Below are positions 1-7,334 of a DNA stretch of 42,284 nucleotides, piece by piece. A program made the position numbers and the translations under genes. This stretch comes from a virus: positions 1 to 42,284 of the IMG/VR virus record IMGVR_UViG_3300035199_001173; one strand, written 5' to 3'. The notes beneath the pieces were generated by a model that worked only from the letters and a program-made list of their open reading frames with translations, had not been told where the DNA came from and ran no database searches. Each line of letters begins with the position of its first letter. Position 1 is the first letter of the stretch.

Positions 1-1272
1 TTACCGCGCATTTGCATATTCCTCGCACGTGGTGCGATCAAAAGTGAAACTGATGAGATATTCGCGTGGGAAAAGCAGGTACGTGTCTACATAGGTTGCA
101 CCTGCTTGAAGGAATGCAAGATGGGTGGGGGAGAGGCAAATTGACCTTAAGCGTGCATCGTAAAACTCATACATTTTTTCTGTCAGGACTGTGTCATTCG
201 CGAAGTCTTCCGGTGGGAAAGTATAAATTTGCTGCCTTACTGAGTCAGTAACTCTTCCTTCCACAATGAAGGAGGGATTGTTGTACTCACGTTTCAAATA
301 TTCTGCATTTGATGTTTGAAGGAGAGATTCAAGATCTGAAACCGCAAGTTGTCCGTTGGCGGCCGCGATGGTCGCTGGAAACTGTGTCGCGCAGGTTTCT
401 CTATTCAGCATGTAGGACCCGAGTTCCGTTTCATCGAGAGCCAAGAACTGCACTTGAACCACTATGCCCGCGGCCAGGAGGCTGTTGATCTGAGGTAGTT
501 CGCAATATTGGCTAACCTTGTCGGCATCAGGATCGTCCAGTACTGAACGAATGCCTTCTTGCGCGTAGAAGACTTTGCGCAAGGTGATGCCCATTGCTTC
601 TGATCTGGCAAAGCCCAATCCTTTTGCATCACGTCCAGAAGGTTCGCTAGCTTCCGCAAGCCGTACGATGCCTTCCAAGAGAGGGGTTTTGTTGGGATCT
701 TGAGCTGCGTCGAGGAAGGTCTGTTCTGCGGCTTCCCAGTTGATGGAAGTGCTAGAGATCGAAAGCTGGTTGGCTTCCTGCGTAATTTTGAAAGTCAGAA
801 AAAGGATAGAAAGCCCGATAGCAATACCGGCTGCAACACCAATGATGTATTGAGCATTGCGCGGGCCCGAGGGCTCTATTGCCTTCTTAAAGAACAACAC
901 AAGATTGACGAGGGGGACGATTCCCATCCAGGCATGGCGACCGTGCCCAAATGCACTGACTGAACGGCCATGCGAAATGACACCGAGCAGGTATCCAATA
1001 GCGGCGAAGCTGAAGACCTCCGCACAAAGCATAAGCCAAACGAGCCCGTGTTCGTTGGCTCCATTTGCGGCCAAATGCAAAAAGGCAATAAGTCTGTAAG
1101 CAAGAATGATGAGTGTGAAGTAGACAAAGTAGAGCAGTCGACGGAGCGTCCAGACGCTTTTTTGTCGTCTTCCAAGAGCGATGAGAAAGCCGACAAGTAG
1201 GACGGCATAGGGCGCGAGGCGACTAATCTGTGGGTCTGAAACCAGCTCTACAGCTAACTCTTCAATTGACAT
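1..1272 (-). CDS. Multi-TM protein with two C-terminal two-Cys repeats (paralogue A)
   Basis: Protein of 423 aa if started at ATG 1272 (MSIEEL), which has GGAG about 6 nt upstream; a TTG 12 nt earlier is less likely. The first ~160 residues hold about five hydrophobic segments (roughly 20-34, 46-66, 78-99, 113-128, 139-160), including a GHGRHAWMGIVPLVN stretch. Two degenerate copies of the repeat shared by the next six genes follow, each with a Cys after a helix and a Cys at the end (SQYC/ETC and SIC/TTC). It ends CEEYANAR, the family C-terminus. It is last in the minus-strand cluster, 36 nt after its neighbour. It alone has a membrane domain in place of the signal peptide, so it may anchor or sense for the secreted paralogues (inference). 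Function unknown. Confidence 0.8.
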   Translation of the reverse strand: MSIEELAVELVSDPQISRLAPYAVLLVGFLIALGRRQKSVWTLRRLLYFVYFTLIILAYRLIAFLHLAANGANEHGLVWLMLCAEVFSFAAIGYLLGVISHGRSVSAFGHGRHAWMGIVPLVNLVLFFKKAIEPSGPRNAQYIIGVAAGIAIGLSILFLTFKITQEANQLSISSTSINWEAAEQTFLDAAQDPNKTPLLEGIVRLAEASEPSGRDAKGLGFARSEAMGITLRKVFYAQEGIRSVLDDPDADKVSQYCELPQINSLLAAGIVVQVQFLALDETELGSYMLNRETCATQFPATIAAANGQLAVSDLESLLQTSNAEYLKREYNNPSFIVEGRVTDSVRQQIYTFPPEDFANDTVLTEKMYEFYDARLRSICLSPTHLAFLQAGATYVDTYLLFPREYLISFTFDRTTCEEYANAR

Positions 1273-1308
1273 AAAGGTCTCCAACTCGATGGGCCAGACG
1301 TGGATGGT

Positions 1309-2376
1309 TTAATCGGCTACAGGCAATGCCTCGCAGGCGGGCTTGTCTACGGTGACAGAACCTAGAGATTTTCCCTCTGGCTGCTTATAGGAAAATACAA
1401 TCGTTGCGCCTGCCTTTATCAGAGGTCCATAGAGCATCGAGAGACATACAGTGCTGGTTTGGTGCAGCCGAAGGGGTGCCAACATGATGGTTCCTTCCGG
1501 TGGCACATGAACTGTGTAGCGAAGGGTTGTATCGGTGCTCTCTGCTTTCACGATGGTGAGTTTCTCATTAACCTGCCTTGGAAACTCTTCCTCCGTTAGT
1601 TCCTGAAGATAGCTCTCCAGACTTTGCGACTGAAGAACCACATCTGCGGCAGGTGTTTCGCATATCTCCTGATTGAGAACGATAATCGCAAGTTCCTCTC
1701 CGCTGGGTTCTATATAGAGAAACTCAAGTGTCGCCCCGGTATCAATGAGCGGCCCTACGACCTCAGAGCTGCAGAATTCTTCCAGAAGCTCAAAACGCGA
1801 GACGCCAAGCTTAAACGGGACGTTGGTATCGACTTGGTAGGTGTAACGTAAGGTCTTTCCCTCAGCCTGGGCACTGACGAGAGATTCCGGTGCATTTGGG
1901 TTCGTCGGCGACACAATAGGTGTGAAGTCTCTCAAAAGCGTCTCTACGCTTTGGGTTTCAAGCAGTACGGCCATTGCAGGCATTTCGCAGATCTTTTGAT
2001 CAACCGTGATGAGGGCAAGTTCCTCCCCGTCAGGGCGGACATAGAGGGTCTCTACTGTCGCACCTGCATTGATCAGCGGAAAATTTAGGCCATCTGCATC
2101 ACAGTGCGCCTGTAGATGTGAATATCTCACTTTGTTGGTAAAAAAGGGTTTGTCGCCATCAACCTCAAGCGTAAGCCGCATGGTTTTGCCCGCAGCCTCA
2201 AACTTGGTGGCAGTTGCATGCTTGCCCGAGCGGTAGGGCGAGAACGTAGCAACCAGACCTTGAAGGAATTCTTCGATGTCTTCCTCGGCAATTGGTTCTG
2301 CCGCGCGGAGCGGTGAAGACAACGTGGTGCCCAGCAGCAAGACTACACATAAGCGCACGAGTGAATTATTGCGCAT
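1309..2376 (-). CDS. Secreted three-repeat two-Cys protein (paralogue B)
   Basis: The start is ATG 2376 (MRNNSLVRLC, 355 aa). It begins a clear signal peptide (MRNNS...SSPLRAAE) and lies inside the stop region of the upstream gene (11-nt overlap). A longer in-frame start would lie inside the neighbour's coding region. After cleavage there are three ~105-residue repeats, each with the pattern LR-x-T-x-V, Cys, GA-x-x-E, (R/E)P-x-GE-x-L, VD-x-x-x-C. All three keep both cysteines. The C-terminus is ACEALPVAD rather than the family CEAYANAQ, and the next gene is separated by 36 nt instead of overlapping. Probably periplasmic; I cannot assign a function or name a family with certainty. Confidence 0.85.
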   Translation of the reverse strand: MRNNSLVRLCVVLLLGTTLSSPLRAAEPIAEEDIEEFLQGLVATFSPYRSGKHATATKFEAAGKTMRLTLEVDGDKPFFTNKVRYSHLQAHCDADGLNFPLINAGATVETLYVRPDGEELALITVDQKICEMPAMAVLLETQSVETLLRDFTPIVSPTNPNAPESLVSAQAEGKTLRYTYQVDTNVPFKLGVSRFELLEEFCSSEVVGPLIDTGATLEFLYIEPSGEELAIIVLNQEICETPAADVVLQSQSLESYLQELTEEEFPRQVNEKLTIVKAESTDTTLRYTVHVPPEGTIMLAPLRLHQTSTVCLSMLYGPLIKAGATIVFSYKQPEGKSLGSVTVDKPACEALPVAD

Positions 2377-3091
2377 TTGCTCTCGCTTTGCAGGCTGCTT
2401 CATCTACCGCAAGCAGAGCCAACACCTCCCCATTTGGACGACGGTAGAAACTCTCTAATACCGCACCCTCTTGCAAAAGGAAGAGAAGCGACCCTTCAGC
2501 ACATGCTTCATCCATGAGGTGCGTGCGTTTCTCCGTTTGGGAGAATGCTGCCCCGTCTCTAACCTCATATGTAATCCGCAAAACATTGCCGGTTACATCG
2601 GCTGCAATCGAGGTCTCGTCTTCTGATATGGGGCCAAACGTAAGCTGAGCTGTGAGAGTGCGAAGAAGCGTTTCTACACTAAGTGGGCCGGTGGCCTCTT
2701 CCGGAGGGGCTGGCTTCGCGCCGCTATGTATATCGCATGCGGCAAGGTCAACGGCGATGAGCCCTGGCTCTTCTCCATTCGTGTGCGTGAAAAGAAATTC
2801 AAAGACAGCACCTGTGGCCAGTCTCTCTGGCTTGCTGCAGAATTGATCCAACATGGATTTTCGGACGACGCGAAGCGAGAAGAGCGATTCATTCTCGACC
2901 CGGTAGGTTATGCGTGTGGTGTTGCCTACTCTTTCTATATTCGTCTTCACCACAACTTCCTCTGCGCTTATCTGGGAATCATCGCTGTTTGCGGCCGACG
3001 CTTGTGCGTGCAGGCCGAGCGCGAGCGAGAAGAAGAGAAAGGCGATGAGGGCGTGGCGTGGGCGTGCTGACATTTTACTGGTCATTTGCAT
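2366..3091 (-). CDS. Secreted two-repeat two-Cys protein (paralogue C)
   Basis: Start candidates are ATG 3091 (MQMTSKM), 3085 (MTSKM) and 3073 (MSARP). All give a signal peptide with core ALIAFLFFSLALG and an HAQASA-like cleavage site. I report the longest; 3085 has the better GAGG spacing. The 3' end of the upstream gene overlaps the start. Two repeats follow: the first (Cys pair DQFC/AACD) is shorter in the Cys-to-GA segment, the second (DEAC/AACK) is typical with RRPNGEVLALLAVDEAAC. It ends ACKARANAQ, whose last codons contain the next gene's ATG. Expected to be soluble in the periplasm; role unknown. A long upstream in-frame extension is discarded because it would overlap paralogue D by more than 300 nt. 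Confidence 0.82.
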   Translation of the reverse strand: MQMTSKMSARPRHALIAFLFFSLALGLHAQASAANSDDSQISAEEVVVKTNIERVGNTTRITYRVENESLFSLRVVRKSMLDQFCSKPERLATGAVFEFLFTHTNGEEPGLIAVDLAACDIHSGAKPAPPEEATGPLSVETLLRTLTAQLTFGPISEDETSIAADVTGNVLRITYEVRDGAAFSQTEKRTHLMDEACAEGSLLFLLQEGAVLESFYRRPNGEVLALLAVDEAACKARANAQ

Positions 3092-3827
3092 ATTCCTCGC
3101 AGGCAGTATCATCAATGGTGAACCTGCCCAAATCTTCACCGTCCGGGCGGACAAAGACATACTCAAAGGCAGCACCGTCTTCGATGAGGCTGCGATAAAG
3201 GGCCAGCCTGCATGCTTGTGCTGCATAGAAGCTATACGCTTGTGCGTGCGCGAGGGACCCCTCTTTGTTGTAACGGATGGTGGTCTGCAATTTTGACCCG
3301 ACGACATCGTGCGCAATGACAGTGACGGCGCTGTTGGGAGCTGACGTCGGGATGTCGAGGGCCATGTCTTGAAGCACCAGTTGGACGTCTTGTGCAGAAG
3401 AGCCAGCTTCACAGGATGCCCGGTCAACGGTCACAAGCAGGAGCTCCTCTCCATCGGTGCGGATAAAGTGATCCTCCAGTGTTGCCCCGGCATTAATGAG
3501 TGCGCGCGATGGCTCGTCTGTAGCGCAGTGTATTTTCAAACGGGTATACCGTACCCGATTTCGATAGAAGGGAGTGTCTGCCTCACTTTGATAGGTGAGG
3601 CGCAGGGTTGAACCCTGTGCTTCCACTTTGGTTATGAGCGTATACTGATCAACGCGACGGGGCGTGGTCATGCCGGAAACCATGATTTGAAGCGTCTTTT
3701 CTATATCACCGCTAGCCTCTATGGCCTCCGTGATGCCTTCTGTTACTTCTGTCGCCTGGAGCGGAGATGCGATCATCGCGCCCAGCAGAATGGCCGCGCA
3801 TAGGCGTGTGAGGGGGTTATTGAGCAT
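3075..3827 (-). CDS. Secreted two-repeat two-Cys protein (paralogue D)
   Basis: The 250-aa product starts at ATG 3827 (MLNNPLTRLC). This overlaps the stop of the upstream paralogue by 11 nt and sits behind a GCGAGG ribosome-binding site encoded by that gene's CEAYANAQ tail. Signal peptide ends near SPLQATE. Two repeats follow: the first has Cys pair KIHC/RASC and IRTDGEELLLVTVD, the second has AQAC/DTAC and VRPDGEDLGRFTID. It ends CEEYANDQ. Overlap, co-orientation and shared signal peptide indicate translational coupling in one transcript with its paralogues. Function unknown. Confidence 0.85.
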   Translation of the reverse strand: MLNNPLTRLCAAILLGAMIASPLQATEVTEGITEAIEASGDIEKTLQIMVSGMTTPRRVDQYTLITKVEAQGSTLRLTYQSEADTPFYRNRVRYTRLKIHCATDEPSRALINAGATLEDHFIRTDGEELLLVTVDRASCEAGSSAQDVQLVLQDMALDIPTSAPNSAVTVIAHDVVGSKLQTTIRYNKEGSLAHAQAYSFYAAQACRLALYRSLIEDGAAFEYVFVRPDGEDLGRFTIDDTACEEYANDQ

Positions 3828-5259
3828 TCGCATATGCCTCGCAGGCTGCCTGGTCAATACTGATGAGGCCCAATTCTTGACCTTCAGGACGGGTAAAGAA
3901 ATGTTCAAAGATGGCCCCGTTTTCGATGAGCGCTGAAGACAGATCACTGGTGCAGCTCTTCTCTAGACGAACCAAACGCCTCTCATTCAGGTGCAAGTGT
4001 GCGGCGTCCGCCACGTGATAGGTGGTGCGCAAGGCCAGGTCACGAACACCGGCCCCGATAAGAGAAAGGTTGGCTGTAACAGCTTTTGGCCTCGCAATTC
4101 GTGCAAGCTCAAGAAGCATGGCCTCAACGAGATGTGGTGCGAGCGCGCGTTCCTCTCTGATAGCTTGTACGGTCTGTTGTGCTTCGCATGTCAGCAGGTC
4201 AACGAGAAAACTGCCAAGCGCGTCTCCATCGGGACGTGCATAGACGATCTCATATGCAGCCCCGCCCTTGAAAAGCTCGAGATAATCGTCGGACTTACAT
4301 AAAGCCGCCGCCCAGGCCATTTGTTTGGAGGCCAGGTTGATAGGGACACCCTCTCTAAGGTGATTGCTGACGAGCAAAACATTGCCGTCGACTTTCGCAG
4401 AGACGATTGCCTCATCGTCCGACGACGGCCCGAGTGGGAACCGATCTGCCAGGTCTTGAAGGTGGTATTTCAAATCTTGGGAGCGTAGGCCGCGCCCTCC
4501 AGGGAGGGGACGCCCTTCCACATAAGCCTCCAACATCTTCTGATCAATTGTGACCAGGCCGAGCACCTCACCGTTTGGACGGCTGTAGAAATATTCCAAC
4601 ACCGCTCCGGCTTCGATGAACCTGCGAACGCCTGCTTCTTTCAGAGTTTGTTCTACTTGGCCGGTAAAAACCTCTTCGAGATCAAAGAGGAAGGGGCCGT
4701 CGAAATGGTAGGAGGTCCGCAATGTTGTGCCGCGTGCGCGAGCGCCGATGATCGTGTAATGCTCATTGACGCGCTCGCGTTTCCTATTTGCCGCCCAATT
4801 TTGCAAAGTACGCCCTATATACCCTGTCGTTAAAGCTTGGATGGCAACGGGTTCTCCAGCGGCATGTGCTTCACATTCCGTCTGACTGACAGTGGATACT
4901 CCTAGGGTTTCGCCATTGGGGCGGCTGTAGAAGTTCTCAAACGCCGCACCTTCCTGAAAGAGGTTGAGCAATGCGTCGCCGGTACACAATTCTTTTACAA
5001 GAAAACGGTGTTTTGCCAGCAACGAGAAGGGGACCTCATCTTTCACGCGATGGTTAAAACGCAGGGTGTTGCCATTCGCTTCAACAGAGGTTGTGACCTC
5101 ATCGCCTGTTGTCGGACCTAGAGAAAACTGGTCCGCGAGGTCTTGAAGTCGCTCTTCTACGCTTTGTGTGCTTTCAGCCCCCGCCGCCTGGAGCGGAGAC
5201 GAGATTATCGCGCTCAGCAGTATGACTGCGCATAAGCGCATGAGGGAATTATTGCGCAT
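3817..5259 (-). CDS. Secreted four-repeat protein (paralogue E), one repeat lacking both Cys
   Basis: Longest secreted member (480 aa). It starts at ATG 5259 (MRNNSLMRLC) with a signal peptide ending SSPLQAAG. Four repeats: 1 (KELC/TEC), 2 (no cysteine at either position; ends TIDQKMLEAY), 3 (AALC/LTC) and 4 (KSC/AAC). Repeat 2 closely resembles repeat 3 of the next paralogue (YFYSRPNGEVLG versus YHYSRPNGELLG), which also lacks both cysteines. The upstream gene ends AWDAFSNAQ, so the usual GAGG box before this start is lost; only a weaker GGGA remains 11 nt upstream. Ends CEAYANAQ, supplying the site for paralogue D. Periplasmic location inferred; function unknown. Confidence 0.85.
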   Translation of the reverse strand: MRNNSLMRLCAVILLSAIISSPLQAAGAESTQSVEERLQDLADQFSLGPTTGDEVTTSVEANGNTLRFNHRVKDEVPFSLLAKHRFLVKELCTGDALLNLFQEGAAFENFYSRPNGETLGVSTVSQTECEAHAAGEPVAIQALTTGYIGRTLQNWAANRKRERVNEHYTIIGARARGTTLRTSYHFDGPFLFDLEEVFTGQVEQTLKEAGVRRFIEAGAVLEYFYSRPNGEVLGLVTIDQKMLEAYVEGRPLPGGRGLRSQDLKYHLQDLADRFPLGPSSDDEAIVSAKVDGNVLLVSNHLREGVPINLASKQMAWAAALCKSDDYLELFKGGAAYEIVYARPDGDALGSFLVDLLTCEAQQTVQAIREERALAPHLVEAMLLELARIARPKAVTANLSLIGAGVRDLALRTTYHVADAAHLHLNERRLVRLEKSCTSDLSSALIENGAIFEHFFTRPEGQELGLISIDQAACEAYANAQ

Positions 5260-6319
5260 TTGAAAACGCGTCCCATGCCTTTTGATCAATTGTGACGATT
5301 CCCAGAAGCTCACCATTAGGGCGGCTGTAGTGATACTCCAGCAAAGCACCGGATTTGAGGAGAGTGCGCAATTGTTGGCTCTTGAAACCGTGTATCATAT
5401 GGACGTTGTATTTTTCTTCCAAGCTGAACGGGTACCCGTCTTCGTGCTGATAGAGGGAGCGCAGGGTGGTTCCGTCCGCTTTTGCCCCAAGGAAAAGCGT
5501 CGCGTTGTCTAGGCGTTGTTCAGGAGCAGCGTTTGCTATGGCCAGCAGCCGATTGGCTAGATCTTCCACATCCGTTAGTACGCCCGCTGCGGGATATGTT
5601 TTGCACGCCTGATGGTCAAGGCGGACAACACCCAATGGGTTGCCGTTGGGGCGTGTGAATACGTATTCCATCACACCGCCGTTTTTCATAGCCGTTACAA
5701 ACGTGTTGTTGGTGCATGTTTCTTCTGTAAGCACCAAACGCCTGTCTTCAAGAGAAAAGCCAGCGCCCTCTGAAACATGGAAAAAGCTACGTAATGTGTT
5801 ACCGCTGGCACTTGCCCTCACACGGGCGAGGCTTGCTGCAAGCTGAACCGGCTGGGTATTGAGAGCTAGATTATGTAGGAAACTCTCAAGCTGTCGGGGT
5901 GTGAGAGTGCGGCCTGCCTCCATCGCTTGCGACGCAGCAACAGCCTCGCACATACGCAGATCGACAATGACGACCCCTAATTGCTCCCCACTCGGGCGAC
6001 TGAAGGAATTTTCAAAGACGGCGCCTTCCTTGAAAAGGTTGAGCAAGACATCCGTGCTACACCATCTAAAAGCCAATTTCGCGCGCGTCATGGTGGCAGA
6101 AAAGGGACCGGCATCCAGGACTTGATATGTGAAACGCAAACTTTTGCCGCGTGATGTGATGGAGGTCGTCGTCAGCCCGTTGGCTGTTTCCCCAACTGGA
6201 AGGCGCTCTGCCAGCATTTGGAGCTGGTCTTCTATGGGCACTGCCGCTTGGAGTGGCAAAGACACCGTCACGCCCAACAGCATGATGGCGCATAGGCGTG
6301 TGCGGGAGTTATTGAACAT
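5249..6319 (-). CDS. Secreted three-repeat protein (paralogue F)
   Basis: 356 aa from ATG 6319 (MFNNSRTRLC), overlapping the stop of paralogue G by 11 nt. Signal peptide with core AIMLLGVTV ends at LPLQAAV. Three repeats: 1 (RWC/RMC, SRPSGEQLGVVIVD), 2 (ETC/QAC, TRPNGNPLGVVRLD) and 3 (no cysteines, YSRPNGELLGIVTIDQKAWDAF). Repeats 1 and 2 resemble the two repeats of paralogue G in the same order, suggesting F arose from a G-like ancestor plus an E2-type repeat (inference from the sequences). The Trp-Asp replacing Cys-Glu at the C-terminus weakens the downstream gene's ribosome-binding site. Confidence 0.85.
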   Translation of the reverse strand: MFNNSRTRLCAIMLLGVTVSLPLQAAVPIEDQLQMLAERLPVGETANGLTTTSITSRGKSLRFTYQVLDAGPFSATMTRAKLAFRWCSTDVLLNLFKEGAVFENSFSRPSGEQLGVVIVDLRMCEAVAASQAMEAGRTLTPRQLESFLHNLALNTQPVQLAASLARVRASASGNTLRSFFHVSEGAGFSLEDRRLVLTEETCTNNTFVTAMKNGGVMEYVFTRPNGNPLGVVRLDHQACKTYPAAGVLTDVEDLANRLLAIANAAPEQRLDNATLFLGAKADGTTLRSLYQHEDGYPFSLEEKYNVHMIHGFKSQQLRTLLKSGALLEYHYSRPNGELLGIVTIDQKAWDAFSNAQ

Positions 6320-7136
6320 TTGTATATGCCTCGCAGGCCTCCCGGTGGAGCCTGACCATGCCGAGTTCTTCTCCATCGGGACGGGTGAAGGAGGTATCAA
6401 AAACGACACCCTCTGCCATAAGGGCAAAGAACATGGGAGTGGTACAGATGCTTTCAGAAAGAGAGCGACGTCTGCCATTCAGGGAGAAGCGGGCACCGCC
6501 CGTCACATGAATGATTCTGTTTAAGGTTTTCCCACTGGCCGTGGTCGTCATGCCGGAAAACTCTGCATTTGTTTTTTGCCCTGCATTGTCAGCAAGATTT
6601 TGAACGACGCTTTCGACAAGGTGCGGCGGAATTGGACGGCCGGCCGCGAAGGCATCAATGGCCTGAAAAGCCTCACACGCCGTTTTGTCGACTTTGATGA
6701 ACCCCAGTTCCGCGCCATTGGGGGTCCGGTATGTATTTTCGAAAACCGCGCCTCTGTTGAAAAGGTCGAGCAACGTTTCCTTGCTGCACCAATTCTGGGC
6801 CAAACCAGCGCTCAACATGTTTCTTGAGAAGTTTGCGCTGTCTTCAACCTGATGATTGAAACGCAACCTATTGCCATTTGATGTGATGGAGGTTGTCGTC
6901 ATGCCATTGGATTTTTCCCCCCGTGGAAAACGCTCCGCCAGCACCAGAAGTATTTCCGCCACGCTATGGTTGCTTGCGGCTCCCGCCGCTTGAACAGGCT
7001 GCAAGGGCATAAGGGTCACGAGCGTGAGCACTAAGAGAAGCTGGAAAAAGGCGTGTCCAATTTGGGGGCCAACCATGTGGGTGCGAATTGGAACCATCGA
7101 CCGCAAACGAAAACCAAACACTAACCTGTTGAACAT
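6309..7136 (-). CDS. Secreted two-repeat two-Cys protein (paralogue G, first of the cluster)
   Basis: 275 aa. The start at ATG 7136 (MFNRLVFG) has GGGGTGG just upstream and resembles the MFNN start of paralogue F. Inner starts (MVPIRTH, MVGPQIG) would give a more standard signal peptide ending PVQAAG, so the start is uncertain. Two repeats follow: NWC...TACEAF and SIC...EACEAY. Each carries a (T/R)PNG or RPDGEELG core. It ends CEAYTNVQ, whose codons carry GAGG and the ATG of paralogue F. As the first gene of a minus-strand run divergent from the DNA polymerase, its promoter should lie in 7137-7334, where I see no convincing -35/-10 pair. Confidence 0.8.
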   Translation of the reverse strand: MFNRLVFGFRLRSMVPIRTHMVGPQIGHAFFQLLLVLTLVTLMPLQPVQAAGAASNHSVAEILLVLAERFPRGEKSNGMTTTSITSNGNRLRFNHQVEDSANFSRNMLSAGLAQNWCSKETLLDLFNRGAVFENTYRTPNGAELGFIKVDKTACEAFQAIDAFAAGRPIPPHLVESVVQNLADNAGQKTNAEFSGMTTTASGKTLNRIIHVTGGARFSLNGRRRSLSESICTTPMFFALMAEGVVFDTSFTRPDGEELGMVRLHREACEAYTNVQ

Positions 7137-7220
7137 TCGCCACCCCTGACTTTTTACACCGACACAACCAAGCCTGAGCCTACTCGGGTAACCAATACTA
7201 TAGCGATCATTTTAGCGATT

Positions 7221-7246
7221 GCCACCAGACCTTTAGGTGCGGTGGC
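7221..7246. promoter_or_regulatory. Long dyad in the divergent intergenic region
   Basis: Between the minus-strand repeat cluster and the polymerase lies GCCACC AG ACCT TT AGGT GC GGTGGC. The outer 6-bp and inner 4-bp stems are perfect, broken by one 2x2 mismatch and closed by TT. Just before it are two TAGCGAT copies (7201-7207 and about 7213-7219). No T-tract follows on either strand, so it does not look like a standard terminator. It could be an operator or an mRNA leader structure for the polymerase transcript. Confidence 0.45.
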
Positions 7247-7334
7247 CAGGTTGCATGCGGCTCGCGTCTACACCCACGCGTGTGTGAGCCCCCACATTTT
7301 CTTTCCCACACCCGACCTCACAAAGGAGCGCCCT

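Noticed and set aside
2366-6478. Extended N-termini of the repeat-family genes (50-100 codons upstream of the signal peptides)
   Set aside because: They would overlap the upstream paralogue heavily and bury the signal peptides; the 11-nt overlapping starts have consistent ribosome-binding sites.
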